A DNA stretch of 64,000 bases, taken from contig VWND01000064.1 of assembly GCA_009599575.1 (NCBI GenBank), positions 1,054,001-1,118,000 on the forward strand. The letters run 5' to 3'. Every line of letters begins with the position of its first letter. Position 1 is the stretch's first letter. Position numbers and translations under genes: made by a program. This document shows positions 48,297 to 59,577 of the stretch, piece by piece. This stretch comes from Blumeriella jaapii (taxonomy: Eukaryota > Ascomycota > Leotiomycetes > Helotiales > Drepanopezizaceae). Below the pieces are notes generated by a model, which was given only the letters and a program-made list of their open reading frames with translations, had not been told where the DNA came from and made no database searches.

Positions 48297-49226
48297 CTAG
48301 TGGGAATCCAGGTTGTAGATCTTCTTGATGCTGTTCAGCTGCTTCTCAAAGTCCAGCTTCAGATCCTTCAACAAGCCATCCTTCAGATCAAAGCACCACG
48401 CGTGCACGATGGGGTACCCGTTCTTCTGGTAGCTCTGTTGCACGGCGGCGGTCTTGATGACGTTGCGAGCCTGCTCGATCACGTTCAGCTCGACCAGGCG
48501 ACGGTTCTTGAGGCCGACGTCGGGAATCTCGTCGAGCTCCTTCTCGTACAAGCGGTGGACGTCGCGGATGTTGCGCAGCCAGGGGTTCAGCAGGCCCATG
48601 TCCGTGTGCGAGAGGGCGGCTTGCACGCCGCCGCACGAGTAGTGGCCGCACACCACGATGTGCTTCACCTTCAAGTGCACCACCGCGTACTCGATCACCG
48701 ACATGACGTTCAGGTCCGTGTTGGGCACCAGGTTGGCGATGTTGCGGTGCACGAAGACCTCGCCGGCGTCGAGGCCCATGATCTCGTTGGCGGGCACGCG
48801 GGAGTCGGCGCAGCCGATGTAGCTGTGTCTGATCAGCACGTAGTTCGTATATCCGTCTTTTGGCACGCGAGTTGAACTTGCAAGTCTGTTTATAACGCGG
48901 GCTCGGGATCCCGATGGTCACGTGAGACCCCGGGAAACAAGAACCGATGTGAAGCACCCTTATACCAATGAAGGAAAAGAAAAGAATCAAATGCCAACCC
49001 GATCGCATCAAAATGAAATCAAGAGCGAAGCCCAAACATACAGATAGTCCGGCTTCTGGCCACTACTGAGCTTCACAAAGAAGTCGGCGTCGCCGTTCGT
49101 CTTGCTCGCGCACCACGCGCGGTTGTTGACGAAGATCTGCTCGTGGCTCGCCTGTAGGAAGGCCTCGACGCGTTCCGACCTCGTCTCGCCCTCGACGGCC
49201 TTGAGGTCGCCGGCGCTCGCGCTCAT
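48297..49226 (-). CDS. NCE103: Beta-class carbonic anhydrase NCE103
   Basis: Exons 49226-49042 and 48822-48297 (intron 219 bp) join in phase to 236 residues. Zinc ligands and the catalytic dyad are all present: the first Cys in YIGCADSRVP (CxDSR) and His/Cys in VVCGHYSCGGV. EVFVHRNIANLV and the C-terminal WCFDLKDGLLKDL complete the fold. The enzyme interconverts CO2 and bicarbonate, supplying bicarbonate for carboxylations and CO2 sensing. The start at 49226 is the first ATG; the frame stays open upstream to about 49511 through a Ser/Ala repeat, but only a GTG is found there. In fungi beta-CAs may be cytosolic or mitochondrial; no clear targeting peptide follows this ATG. Confidence 0.93.
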
Positions 49227-49320
49227 CTTGAGTGGTGGTTCTTCGCTTGTGCTGCTGCGACTGTGGTGGTGTGGCGAGGGAGAAGGAGGAGGGGAAGATG
49301 GAGAAGAAGAGGAGGAGGAA

Positions 49321-49392
49321 GAGGCGGAGGAAGAGGCGGAGGAAGAGGCGGAGGAAGAGGCGGAGGAAGAGGCGGAGGAAGAGGCGGAGGAA
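49321..49392. repeat. 12-bp minisatellite, six perfect copies
   Basis: Six identical copies of GAGGCGGAGGAA inside a purine-rich tract (about 49300-49430) directly upstream of NCE103, so CT-rich on the transcribed sense strand. Confidence 0.95.
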
Positions 49393-49622
49393 GAGGAAGA
49401 GGAAGACGAGGGAGAAGAGGGATAAGAGCAATAGTAGCGATGCCGTAGGAGAGGAGGAGGATGCAAAGGAAGCAAAGGCGCAGGTGGAAGAGAGGTCGTC
49501 GTCTTAAGCACGACACGAGGGCAAGCGACAGCCTGACGGCTCAGGCCCAGGCCCAGGCCACCACGGCGGCCACTGCCCCGCGCGCACGACGAGAGTGTTT
49601 TTTCCGAGCATCGCGTTATGTC

Positions 49623-49680
49623 GGGGGGGGGGGGGGGCGGAGGGGGACGGGGAGGGGGAGTTGGGGGAGTGGGAGGGAGT
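49623..49680 (+). repeat. G15 run and following G tracts
   Basis: Fifteen consecutive G (49623-49637) followed by several G4-G6 blocks: a G-quadruplex-capable stretch and a likely difficult site for sequencing. Confidence 0.85.
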
Positions 49681-50226
49681 TGGGTGGTGTGGAAGTGTGG
49701 AAGTGTGGAAGCACAGCGTGGTCACTCGGACTTCGCCTATCGAGGCCAAGGGAAAACAAGCCGCCGCGGTGAGGGAATAAATGTTTGTATTAAGCGATGG
49801 ATGCGTTACGGGAAGCGAAGGGTGTGTTACGGTAAGCGAACCAACTTGGTCGGGCTGTGGCACGTTGTGATGGTGAAGATGAGGATATACTGTACTACAG
49901 AGGGCGTGTACATACGGTAGCTGCACTCAGCCCGCACGACGGGTCAAGATCCCTTACTCGACCGACCACAAGGACTGCAAAGATGCGAGCTTTCACACTG
50001 CAACTGCATGTCCTCACCTCACCGCCAACGGACCAACAGGACTCGAGTCAGTGGCAACACAGCATGAAACGTTACGATTGCATGGCGGAGCGACCCACTG
50101 CTATCTAAGGTTGGTATCACATCGGACCCCATCCATCCGGTCGACGGCGTCTACAATCGCCGCCAACGCGGGGATGCAAAGCATCGCCCATCCTGCGAAA
50201 TGCAAACCTCCAAGACCGGACATGGC

Positions 50227-53200
50227 CTACGCACCACGCTCGTCGTCACGGTCATCCCCATCCCCATCGCTGCTGCTGCTCTCCTCATCCCCATCTCGAA
50301 CCACCACCCGACACAGCTCTCTCATGTGCCAGATCCGCCGCTCCCTCGCGCCAAGCACGGCGTCCATCATCATTCGCGTGTGGTCCCGTGGCCGACCCCC
50401 CTCAGCATTCGGCGCGTTCGGCGGCTCGACTTGGAGTGAGGCTTCCTCGACCGAGGCGCCGATCTCGAATTCGCCGCGCGCGAGAGCGGTGATGCCGACG
50501 CTGAGCTCGAATGACTCCTGACCCGGGATGGGGGGGAGCATTTGCTGGAGCGATCCATTCCAGACCAGTTTCCGGGAAAGGTCGAGAGAGACATGAGGGG
50601 CCTGATTCCGGAGAGAGGGCTGGAGTCGGAGAAGGGCCTTGAGGGGTTCTTGGGTACGGTTGGTGATCCGCACCTTGATCTCGGAGAAGGCGTCGGTGGT
50701 CAACACGTGCTGCGCGCCCCGGCTGCCGCTGACAAACACCTCGATGTCGACGTCGTCGATTTTGATAGCTTCGATCATCCGTGGGCTGAGTCGGAGACTG
50801 CGTAGCTCGATGTCGCCGTGGCGGCGCGGGCCGGATTTAGTGGTCCATGTCCCTGACAGCATCTTGAGAATCTCTTCGCGGTACCAGAATGCTTCTCGGC
50901 CAGCTCGTTCCGTCTCGACCGACGTCTTGCCGGCGCTCACGACGAACTGACGTGCTCGTGAGGGATCGAGAGCTGGTATCGTCGCAAAGGGGTCGGCGAG
51001 GGATATGCGGCGCATGGGAAACATGATTCGAGATGCATGGCCAGGCGTGATCTCTTCGTCGATCGTTCCGCCATTGAGAATATCGAGATGGATGTGTAGG
51101 TTAGAAGGCCACGCATTCCGAAGATCGAGAATGACCAAGCAATGACTCTCGGGCTTCAAGTCCACTTCGCGTGTGGCGGGAGTTTTGACTACGGACCAGA
51201 GAGAGCACGGGATGCTTCCCGCCAGAGGTAAGATGTCGAGCCTGGCCACTTCGACGCTGGTGTTCACCGTAATAGTAAGTGGTAAGCTCACTTGTCGAGT
51301 ATGAAACTTCTCCTGGATCTCCGTGACGGGCACGCCTAGATGAGCGTAATCAATCTGGACCACGGCATTCGTCAACCCAGGCCGACCAAGAACTTCAATG
51401 TCATATGTAATCGTCCCGCCAGGCTCGATGTACTGACTCTCATTCTCTTTTCTCTTCCAGCGCAAAGCTTGCTTGCGAGCGAATACAAGCTCGTACTCGT
51501 AAAGCTCGGCAGGCGATGCATCTCGATTGCTCAGAGCAGTCTGGAGGGCCGATTGCGTTGAATCTTTGAACGAGAATAGCACGAGATCTACTGGCGTATC
51601 TTTGGACACATTTTGAAGTGTGAGCTGGAATACCTGTCGCTCGCCTTCTAATACCATCAGAGCGAACTGAGAAAGACTTGTAGACTTCACAATGACCACC
51701 GGTTGCCTTTCGATCACGTTGAGCCCAAGAATTTTGATTTGCGGCGGGATGGCAGCTGGGGTAGTGGTGACGGGCCCAGAACCGATACTGACAGGTCTTT
51801 CTTTTGACTTGAACAAAGCAGCTACGCCAATCGTCTTGATCTTGAGTTCCCTCTGGGGCGCCCAAGGTTGGGCAAAAATAGGAAATCGTCTTTCCCTGCA
51901 CCCTCGCACGCGAATTATGCATCCCGTAATTCTGAACTGTCCTGCAGATATGGGTGTCCCGGGGATGGCGAGGATTTGCGTCCGATACGGGCCTATGATT
52001 GTTTGTTGCGTCGAAGACTTAAATTCAGCTCCCTCCGTCTCGAGTCTTATGCTTTCGAGCTCGACCTCGAATTCGTATGGGTTCTGTAGGGTCACCCGAA
52101 AGATGGCACCTTCGCCAGCAACCAAGAGATGATCTGCTACTGCGGCATCTGGAGTCCGCAAGAATGGATTGTAAATGAACGGATTCACTTCTTTAGCTTC
52201 TGAAGAGGCAGTTGCTCCTGGAAGCTCGCTCTTGGTGTGAGGAATCGGCGTCCGAGTTTGTGGCAAGGGATCTAGAGCGGCTCCTCGCAATAGAAACTCG
52301 TCCCAGTATTCAGTTTGAAGACCCTTCACTCCTAGATTTCTCGCTGCGCTCAGTGTTCTTGAGATGTTTGTTGAGAGTCGGACCTGCTCCTCGCGACTTA
52401 TCAGAGGAGACGCATTGTCGCTTCGTGGTCCTGGAGCGACTCCGCTGCCAGCCGTTCTCAACAAGTCTGCCGTGAATTTAAGCACGCCGTAGAAATCCGG
52501 CAGAGCCTCTGAAATATTGATGCAAGAGCGCAGGACGTCGATTTTCAGGGTTTGCCCGCCAAAAGACCGCACCGAGGCACTGTGCAATATCCTGGCCACT
52601 GCTGCTTCATTCGAGTCGTCTATCGGGCCACTGTTCCTCGAGTTACTCCTTGACGGAACAACGCCATAAACCTGCCCCAATAAGTCGAGAAAGGTATCTA
52701 TGCCAGCTTCTACGTCTCCTTCACCAAGATCGAGAGCCCCAGCTCCATTTGTGTTGCCACCAGCTGAGTTAAGGGCGGCCAGACCGGCAGCAGGATGAAC
52801 ACCCATTTCAGCAGCGCCCCGGATACGGGCCTGGATCAGACCAGGGATTATGATAGTCACCAGTTCCCGAATTACCATAGCCTTTTTCCTGTGAAGCCCC
52901 AGATATCCGAGAACGGATGCGATACCGCTGAGGATGATGGTTTGGTCAACCAGCGGCAGAATCTCCGCAGACTTAGGAGAGGGCAAAGCACGAAACAAAG
53001 TTGTCACGATTTCCGTTCTTGTTGGTTGTAAGTACAGTCGCGGGGGTGCTAGATTCGCAGCCGTTTTGAAAGGTACCGAGAACCACCAGTTGCAAGACAT
53101 CATCGTTTACCGTCCCCTCAGCGAGATGGACCGCAGCAAGGAGTTTGGAAAATCGGATGACGGTTTCGGAGAAGGGGAATTGGGGCATGGCTTCCCCAGT

Positions 53201-54667
53201 GTTGTTGGTCGCTCTAGTATAGAGATTCAGTATCCGTTCGAGCAGTTCGGGCAAGAGCATCTCCAAATTATGGAGAGATACAAGACGATTGCCGGCGTGA
53301 CCACGCTGACCTTGCGAGCTTGGCCTCGAGGAAGCTTTTTCTGCAGACACATAGCAAATCTGTGGAACTTGAAAATCCACGCCAGCCCATGCAAGCATGA
53401 GCATGGTGACGAGAATATGATCGAGAGCTTTGGCATGCCATAGATGATCCAGGTTATTTTTCGCAATAGATGCACCCTCCATGAGCTCTTTTAATGCATC
53501 CGGCCACCTTCCAGCGGTCATGTATAGTGATCCAATCACGATACTGATGCGGCCTTTGCCCTTGTTTCTCGAGCGTTCACTAACACTGTTAGATCCGAAG
53601 CCTTGAATCGACACCTTATCTTGGCTTGTTTCGCGAATGGGTTCACCACTTGCAAAGCGAGATGGTACCGATTTTTGAGCAGTCTTGAAGTCTTGACCAG
53701 CAGGGCCCACGAGCTCATCGAAAGTAGTCGGACGACCTGTGGGAGTTCCGTTTGTGACGCCGTAGCTTCTGCCTGATCCTGCCGAGGAGTCCGAATCTGT
53801 TCTTCGTAGCGGTTGGACGGGCATAGACATCCGTACGTGGCTCCTGTCCGCACTCCCAGCCCGAGAACCAGCTCCAGAATCAGTGGGCAATGCGAACTGA
53901 GAATTCCTCCGCAGTGGCAGGTCCGTTTGCCCTTGCCGTACTCCGCTCAATGGCCTGCTGAGATGAGACTGACTAGGACTCTCCACGGTGTACAAAGCTT
54001 GCAGAGACTTTGCTAAAGTGGTCATCTCTGCTAGTAACAGAGACGATATGTCACACATAACCGTCTTCAATGTCGTCCTCCTGCATTTTTCGGGCGGCGG
54101 TACTGCCACCAATCCCTCAGGCAAGCCATTTTCTTTCTCGGGAACATGGTCAAACAACAGAATCTGGTGAACAAGGGCTTTTGGGTATTTATCTCTCAAA
54201 TCTTCCAGATCCTGGTAGAGCTCCCGCAGATTATGTTCCGGCCGAGCGGTGCCACTTCCGTTCAGTCCTCTTCCATTCTCATTAAACGAGATGTGATCTA
54301 ACTCTGTTCCATCTGCAAGAGCAACGATGACGAGAGGCTCGCGATAGATCTCGAAGGGGGACAACGCAACGTGGGATGGAGGAGGATAAAATGTCATGAG
54401 GTCATACACAATCATGCCCGTAGAGAATGCTAGGGGAGAGAACATATCTGCCATCGGTCAGCACTGATCTGATCAATAGCTTCGAACACAGAGAAAGTCC
54501 TCACTTCTGTTCGGCCGTCCATCTGGACTGATATCCCCCAGTCGCACGACATTTTCTGGCCGTAGTCGATCCACAAAGCTGAGGAACCGGGCGCGTTTGA
54601 TATGCCCGATTGGCAAAAGTACGACTCGAACTCTTGCAGGTGCAACGGGCGAGAGCTGGTCGAGCAT
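50227..54667 (-). CDS. TRS120: TRAPPII subunit TRS120 (TRAPPC9 family), frame break near 53072
   Basis: Exon 1 is 54667-54505, and the large second exon runs from 54447 to the stop at 50227 but changes frame once. The total is about 1,460 residues. The N-terminus LSPVAPARVRVVLLPIG, RFLSFVDRL, VVRLGDISPDGRPNR and MFSPLAF...YDLMTFYPPP is typical of Trs120. Helical repeats and a long beta-rich C-terminal part with Ig-like strands follow. The C-terminus is acidic with Ser/Asp repeats (GDEESSSSDGDGDDRDD). Trs120 is part of the TRAPPII Rab11/Ypt31 exchange complex at the late Golgi. At 53072-53077 the frame moves by +1 (or -2): the upstream part ends VVLGT and the downstream part starts PFKTAANLAPPRLYLQPTR. 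No GT-AG intron of suitable length fits. Confidence 0.92.
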
Positions 54668-55499
54668 GCTGGTAACATCGGGGATGGTGTTGGTGATGCG
54701 CCTTGCGGTGTCCAGCTTCGACTAAAGAGCGAAAGATAAATATTGGGGTTTTATTTGAGGCCCATATTACCATAGACCCAGTAGAAAGTCGTGTCAGAGA
54801 CGCAAAGGTGACGCGAGCGTTCTATGAGTACATTCGGCTGGTCGTTTGCTCTGAATATCTTCTTGCTGGAGACCGGCGGTCAAAGGTAAAGCCGCGCCGA
54901 ATGTGGGGCCGAGCTATCTTGCCTAATCCTCTCAGCGTCCTTTCTTATTGAAACACCAGCTTCAACCACTGTCTATCACCATATGATCAAGATATTTATG
55001 TACAACTTTCGCAGCACATCCAACGGCCTATCTAAGGTTAGCCACCTATGTTTTCTTGGTTATACCTTATGCTTCTCCTACAACGACCTTCTTTTCAATT
55101 CAATGTTCAATAAGCAGCAATCTAACCAACCGCCAATTGCGAGTTGTGTTTTCGTGGTATCTGTGTCTCGGTTCTACATCGTATGAAACATTCAGATCAG
55201 AATCTATATATGTGACTCTGTGGTCTACAAGAACCTGCTGGCAGGGGAATGCAGATTTCGTCTCGCTTAAGCCCCATTTGGCAACATATCAATCAACATT
55301 GCTACGTTCTTCACCCGGTAAGTTTCCGAGTTCTTGGGATTCGCTTAAAATGTTTTGGTGTGGTATGACATTTGAAGAGAGGTAACGTTTACATGTCTCG
55401 AGGATTTATACCCATAGACTTGGACCAACGATGTGCCCAATGAGAGCGGGACAGCGAACGCCCCTCGCTGTTGATTGATACAAACAAGTACTCGTCCGT
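54668..55499. other. Intergenic, TRS120 upstream / SDR 3' region
   Basis: About 830 bp. Presumed TRS120 promoter. No recognisable coding or repeat signal. Confidence 0.5.
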
Positions 55500-56656
55500 T
55501 TAGCTGGAGCTCGGCGGTCCCAAAGGCATACCAGGACCGCCTACACTTGTGTCCACTCGGACTCCAGACAACGCCGCCCTGCCCACATCACTCTTGAAGA
55601 TGTCCACCGCACAGCTGACCTCCACAAAGTCCTCCAACTCCTCACTGACCGTCTTCAGCTTCTCCTTCACGGAGACCACGCCCTCATACCCCACGATGTG
55701 TCTCGCAGGCGGGTTCTCGTGACCTCCAATCGCGGTCAGCGCATGTACCGTTTCTAACACCAACCTGTCTCTCGCTTCGCCAGGAAGCCGCGGGTACCTT
55801 CTAACGATAGACTCTTCGTCATTGGCACCTTGCTGAGGCGGCAGACGAGTTTCGGGATGCGCATTTAAAACGTTGGTGAGAATGTCTCTGATGGCCGGTG
55901 CCGGGTTGTTGGAGCTCTCGTACTGCCGCAGCTGTGGCGCAAATACGATTTTGTTGGTCAACATCGAGATTTCTTTGTTGGGCTGCACGATCGTCAATTT
56001 GATATTGAAGGGCGCAATCTCGTAGGCCAGGGAGTCGCAGTATCCCTCAAGGGCCCAGATGGCCGAGCTGTAGAATGGCATGCCGGGTATGCCAATGTGG
56101 CCGGTGATACTGGTGAGAATGATGATGTGACCATTGTGGCGCTCGCGGAGCAGAGGGAGCGTCGCTTTAATGTAGTTCACTTGCGAGAAGAAGATGATCT
56201 CGAACTGGTCGCGGACCAGGTTTTGCGTGGCAGCGGAGGTGGACATCTCTTCCACCGTACCAACGAACGCTGTTGAGATCACATCAACATCTGCTTGATA
56301 CTGTCTGACGGGATGCAGTACCTTCTGAGGTACAACATAACAGAATATCAATCCGCCCGAACACGGCCACGGCTTCCGCGACAGCCGCACCGCATTGTCC
56401 CTTGACTCTGCCATCGCACCGAATGCCACGTATCCGATCCTTCCACCCTTCTCTATCTCTTCTCCCACTCCTGCACTCGTTGACAAGTTCCCTGAACTCC
56501 GCGCTTCTCTCCTCGTCCTCGATGTCGGAAGGTGGAAGACCTGCGGCTACATAGTCGCCATGCGCCAGCAGCAATTTCATCAACCGTACGGCCAACGGCG
56601 ACAGCGCACATGTCAAGAACCATATCCGCGGCGAATTGTGCGTCGCTGGGTCCCAT
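55500..56656 (-). CDS. Atypical SDR-fold protein lacking catalytic Lys; N-terminus uncertain
   Basis: Two well-supported exons, from about 56580 to 56322 and 56269-55500, join in phase across a 52-bp intron. The order LLLAHGDYVAAGLPP, FGRIDILLCCTSE, TVEEMSTSAATQNLV, IIILTSITGHIG, FYSSAIWALEGYCDSLAYEI and ARHIVGYEGVVSVKEKLK matches a fungal Rossmann/SDR family. The usual YxxxK is Y-S-S-A-I, so the catalytic Lys is missing. The entry loop reads LMGPSDAQFAAD instead of TGxxxGIG. The likely N-terminal piece (ATG at 56656) lies in a frame offset by one base from the rest, with the switch somewhere in 56590-56640; no AG acceptor is available for an intron there. It is either a degenerate SDR with a frame error or a decaying gene. 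Function unknown. Confidence 0.65.
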
Positions 56657-57130
56657 TAGCCAAGTTCTGGGCAGACTGGGGGACGGAGAGGGCTACGGAA
56701 TGAAGCTGCTGGAATTTGGGCCTTCGAGGGGCCAGCCTCAGACATCTTGCGCTCCGTCATGAAGGCGCACTCGGATCAAGCTTCGATCGACTGGCGACTG
56801 CTTGTAGCATCTTCACCTTGCACGCAGAGAGCGAAGAATTCGACGCGGGAGGAGAAGATTGGGCTTGCTCGGCCTCTCTCTGAGGCTGGTCGGGGATACT
56901 GTGCAACAAAGTTGCAGATTTGGCGCTAAACAGCCCACCCCAAGAAGTCTGACTCTTGTTGCTTGTCTTGTACCCCTCCTTTTGCGAAAGTCGACATTCC
57001 TATACCACAATACTTGTAGATATATCATCAGCCTTTGGGCATTCCGTTGGCGACTTGGCCGCTGGACTCAGACATTCTGGACTCAGACATTCATTTCCAC
57101 CAAAATCGCAAAGAGAACCACGTCTTCAGC
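56657..57130. other. Divergent intergenic, atypical SDR / SER1
   Basis: About 470 bp, presumed to hold the SER1 promoter. A short tandem of GGACTCAGACATTC occurs near 57062-57091. No gene seen. Confidence 0.5.
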
Positions 57131-58615
57131 ATGTCGAACCGTGCCGACATCACATACTTCGGAGCTGTATGATGCCTTTTGACACTGCTGTCCTGGCCCA
57201 CTGCTATGAAGCCCGATGCTAACAATCCGCTCGCAGGGACCAGCTCTCCTTCCAACCAATGTGCTGGAGAAGGCAGCGGAAGCTTTGGTCAATTACAATG
57301 GCACAGGTCTCGGTCTCGCAGAGCACTCCCATCGCTCTGAGATAGCCGCCAAGGTCCTCAACGAGGCCAAAGCCGACCTCGCGACTTTTCTCGATATTCC
57401 TAATGACTACGAAGTCTTATTCATGCAAGGAGGTGGCAGTGGTGAGTTCTCGGCGACGGTGTACAACCTGGTCGGCGTCTGGGTGGAGAAGCGGAAGCAG
57501 AAGATCTTGAAGGAACTGGGAATCAAGGAGGGCCAGGAGATCCCCGAAGATGTCATCGTGAAGGAATTAGAGAAGGCGGTGCAGGGAGAACTCAAGATTG
57601 ATTATCTCGTTACTGGATCCTGGTCATTGAAGGCGAGTCAAGAGGCTGCGAGGCTAGTCGGCGCTGAGCACGTCAATGTGGTTGCGGATGCGAGGAAGAT
57701 CAATGACGGGAAGTTTGGCAAAATACCCGAGGAGTCGACGTGGAAGCTGTCCAAGAACCCGGCAATGGTCTACTACTGCGACAACGAGACCGTGGACGGC
57801 GTAGAGTTCCCAGGCTTCCCTGAGGCGCTGAAGCCAGATGCAAATGGAGAGGGTCCAATTGTGGTGGCAGATATGTCTTCCAATATCCTGTCGAGACGAA
57901 TTCCGGTCAAGAACTTCTCGCTCATTTTCTTTGGTGCTCAGAAGAACTTGGGTAGCACTGGAATCACGGTGGTCATTATCAAAAAGAGTCTCTTGCCCCC
58001 AGCAGTCGCGACACCCCCTCCCACCTTGCTGCGGAAACTTGGTCTGCCAGTCGGTCCAATCGTATTGTCTTACGAGACTATTGCAAAAAACAACAGTCTT
58101 TACAATACCCTGAGCATATTCGAGTAAGTCTTATCGGCTCACCCTGTGAATTTCACTGACCACGGTCACCAGTGTATTCATTGCCGGCCAAGTCCTGAAG
58201 AACTCCCTGGCGAAGTTCCCAAACAAAGTGGACGACCAAGAAAAGATCGCCAACGAGAAAGCAAAAATGATCTACGAAACATTAGAAAGGTACCCGGAGT
58301 CATACGCGATCGTAGCCGACAAGACAGCCCGTTCGAGAATGAACATCTGCTTTCGGGTAACGCACGTAAGTCCGACCTGCGTTCCTCGGTACCAAAAAGT
58401 CTCGGGCCATTGTACTGACTACTGAACAGCTCGCCAGCGGCATCGACGACTCCGAGAAATCCTTCCTCAAAAGTGCTACCGAGCAAGGCCTCACGGGTCT
58501 CAAGGGACACAGAAGCGTAGGCGGCATTCGCGCAAGCAACTACAACTCGATATCCCTCGAAGGCGCGAAAAAGCTGGCTGCGTACATAGAGACCTTCGCA
58601 AAAAGTCCAAAGTAA
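57131..58615 (+). CDS. SER1: Phosphoserine aminotransferase SER1
   Basis: Exons 57131-57166, 57237-58123, 58173-58365 and 58430-58615 join in phase to 433 residues. The 12-codon first exon (MSNRADITYFGA) meets GPALLPTNVLEKAAEAL to form the family's FGAGPALLP entry. The PLP fold shows GLAEHSHRS, FMQGGGSGEFSA, IVVADMSSN and the Schiff-base Lys in FFGAQKNLGSTG. The C-terminal GHRSVGGIRASNYN closes the active site. The enzyme converts 3-phosphohydroxypyruvate and glutamate to phosphoserine and 2-oxoglutarate in serine synthesis. The third intron has the sequence GTAAGT...CTGAACAG. The first-intron branch point reads GCTAACAA. Confidence 0.95.
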
Positions 58616-59577
58616 AGACGTTTCGCTTCCTTTTTAGACTCACCAGGTCCTAGGTGTGCGTACCATTGGTATGATTGCATCCAGATTTTCACTTAGAACC
58701 ATAAAGGAGGTTGTGGTCTGGTCGAATTTCAGCGAAGATGTGAATTACAAAATGAGGCGTACATAACAATGCAAAGGACTGAACTCTTACCTCTGAAATT
58801 AGGCAGCGGTCATCGTTGCGGACCCGGCTGAGATTTCAACAACATGGGTGGGAGCATCTTGACAGTTGGTTAGGCGGAGGTAAGACTCTGTGACCGTAAA
58901 GAATAAAGAGATTGAAGATCGCGATATTGTTGTGACGGTTTCTGATCTACAAGCCTGGAATCTAGGCTCCTTGATTTACAAGCAGGCCTGCTTCAAAACT
59001 CGCCTTTCTCCATCGGTCCTTATGTTTCCCCCACCCCACCCAACGTTCCTGGAAGTCGTCAAAGGTACGCTTCTAGACCAACTCCATTTTCCACGGTACT
59101 TCAACACCCCTCCCTCCTGCCTCTTCCATCTCTTTCTCCCCCTTCAACAAAATCCCTACCGCACCCTCGTCTCTAAACCTCGTTCTCAGTTGGTATCGCG
59201 CTCATACTACATCACAGCTATTGAGCTCGACAGAGTCTCACGGCCCAACTTCGATCTTACGAGCACAACTTCAGCTTTGCTCGATCAGTCACAGAGTTGA
59301 TCGTTCAACCAGCCTCGTACTCCACCCTCAGATACCAGGAGTTTCAAAATCATACCCAGAAGTCCGGCTTCTAATCGATTTCGCTGATCCCAGATAGATC
59401 GGAAAGTCGGCAATCGGAAGTCCTCTTTCCTAGGTCAGATAGTGTGGTAAGTGTCCTAACAATTTCGCACAAGCTCAATCTCGACAACAAGATGGGGTAC
59501 GTTTTAGGAACGAAGCTTGGTTATTGACTTCGGAATCAGGACCGTCTAAGGGTTTCTTTGTTACCTTGTCACCCAAC
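58616..59577. other. Intergenic
   Basis: About 960 bp between two plus-strand genes. A 136-codon ATG frame at 58890-59300 has no family resemblance and is not supported. A possible short upstream exon of the next gene (ATGGGGTACGT near 59491) does not splice in frame cleanly. Confidence 0.45.

Larger units (their letters stand above)
49227..50226. other. Intergenic, NCE103 promoter with purine-rich repeats
   Basis: 1 kb between NCE103 and the TRS120 stop. Contains the 12-bp minisatellite (49321-49392) and a 15-G run (49623-49637) followed by further G tracts to about 49680. No gene seen. Confidence 0.55.

Noticed and set aside
49227..49511. N-terminal Ser/Ala-repeat extension of NCE103 as coding sequence
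   Set aside because: The only start is GTG and the sequence is a simple repeat; reported as a question, not as CDS.
58890..59300. 136-codon ATG frame between SER1 and the SUMO-motif gene
   Set aside because: No motif, no splice link to the downstream gene; composition looks like leader DNA.
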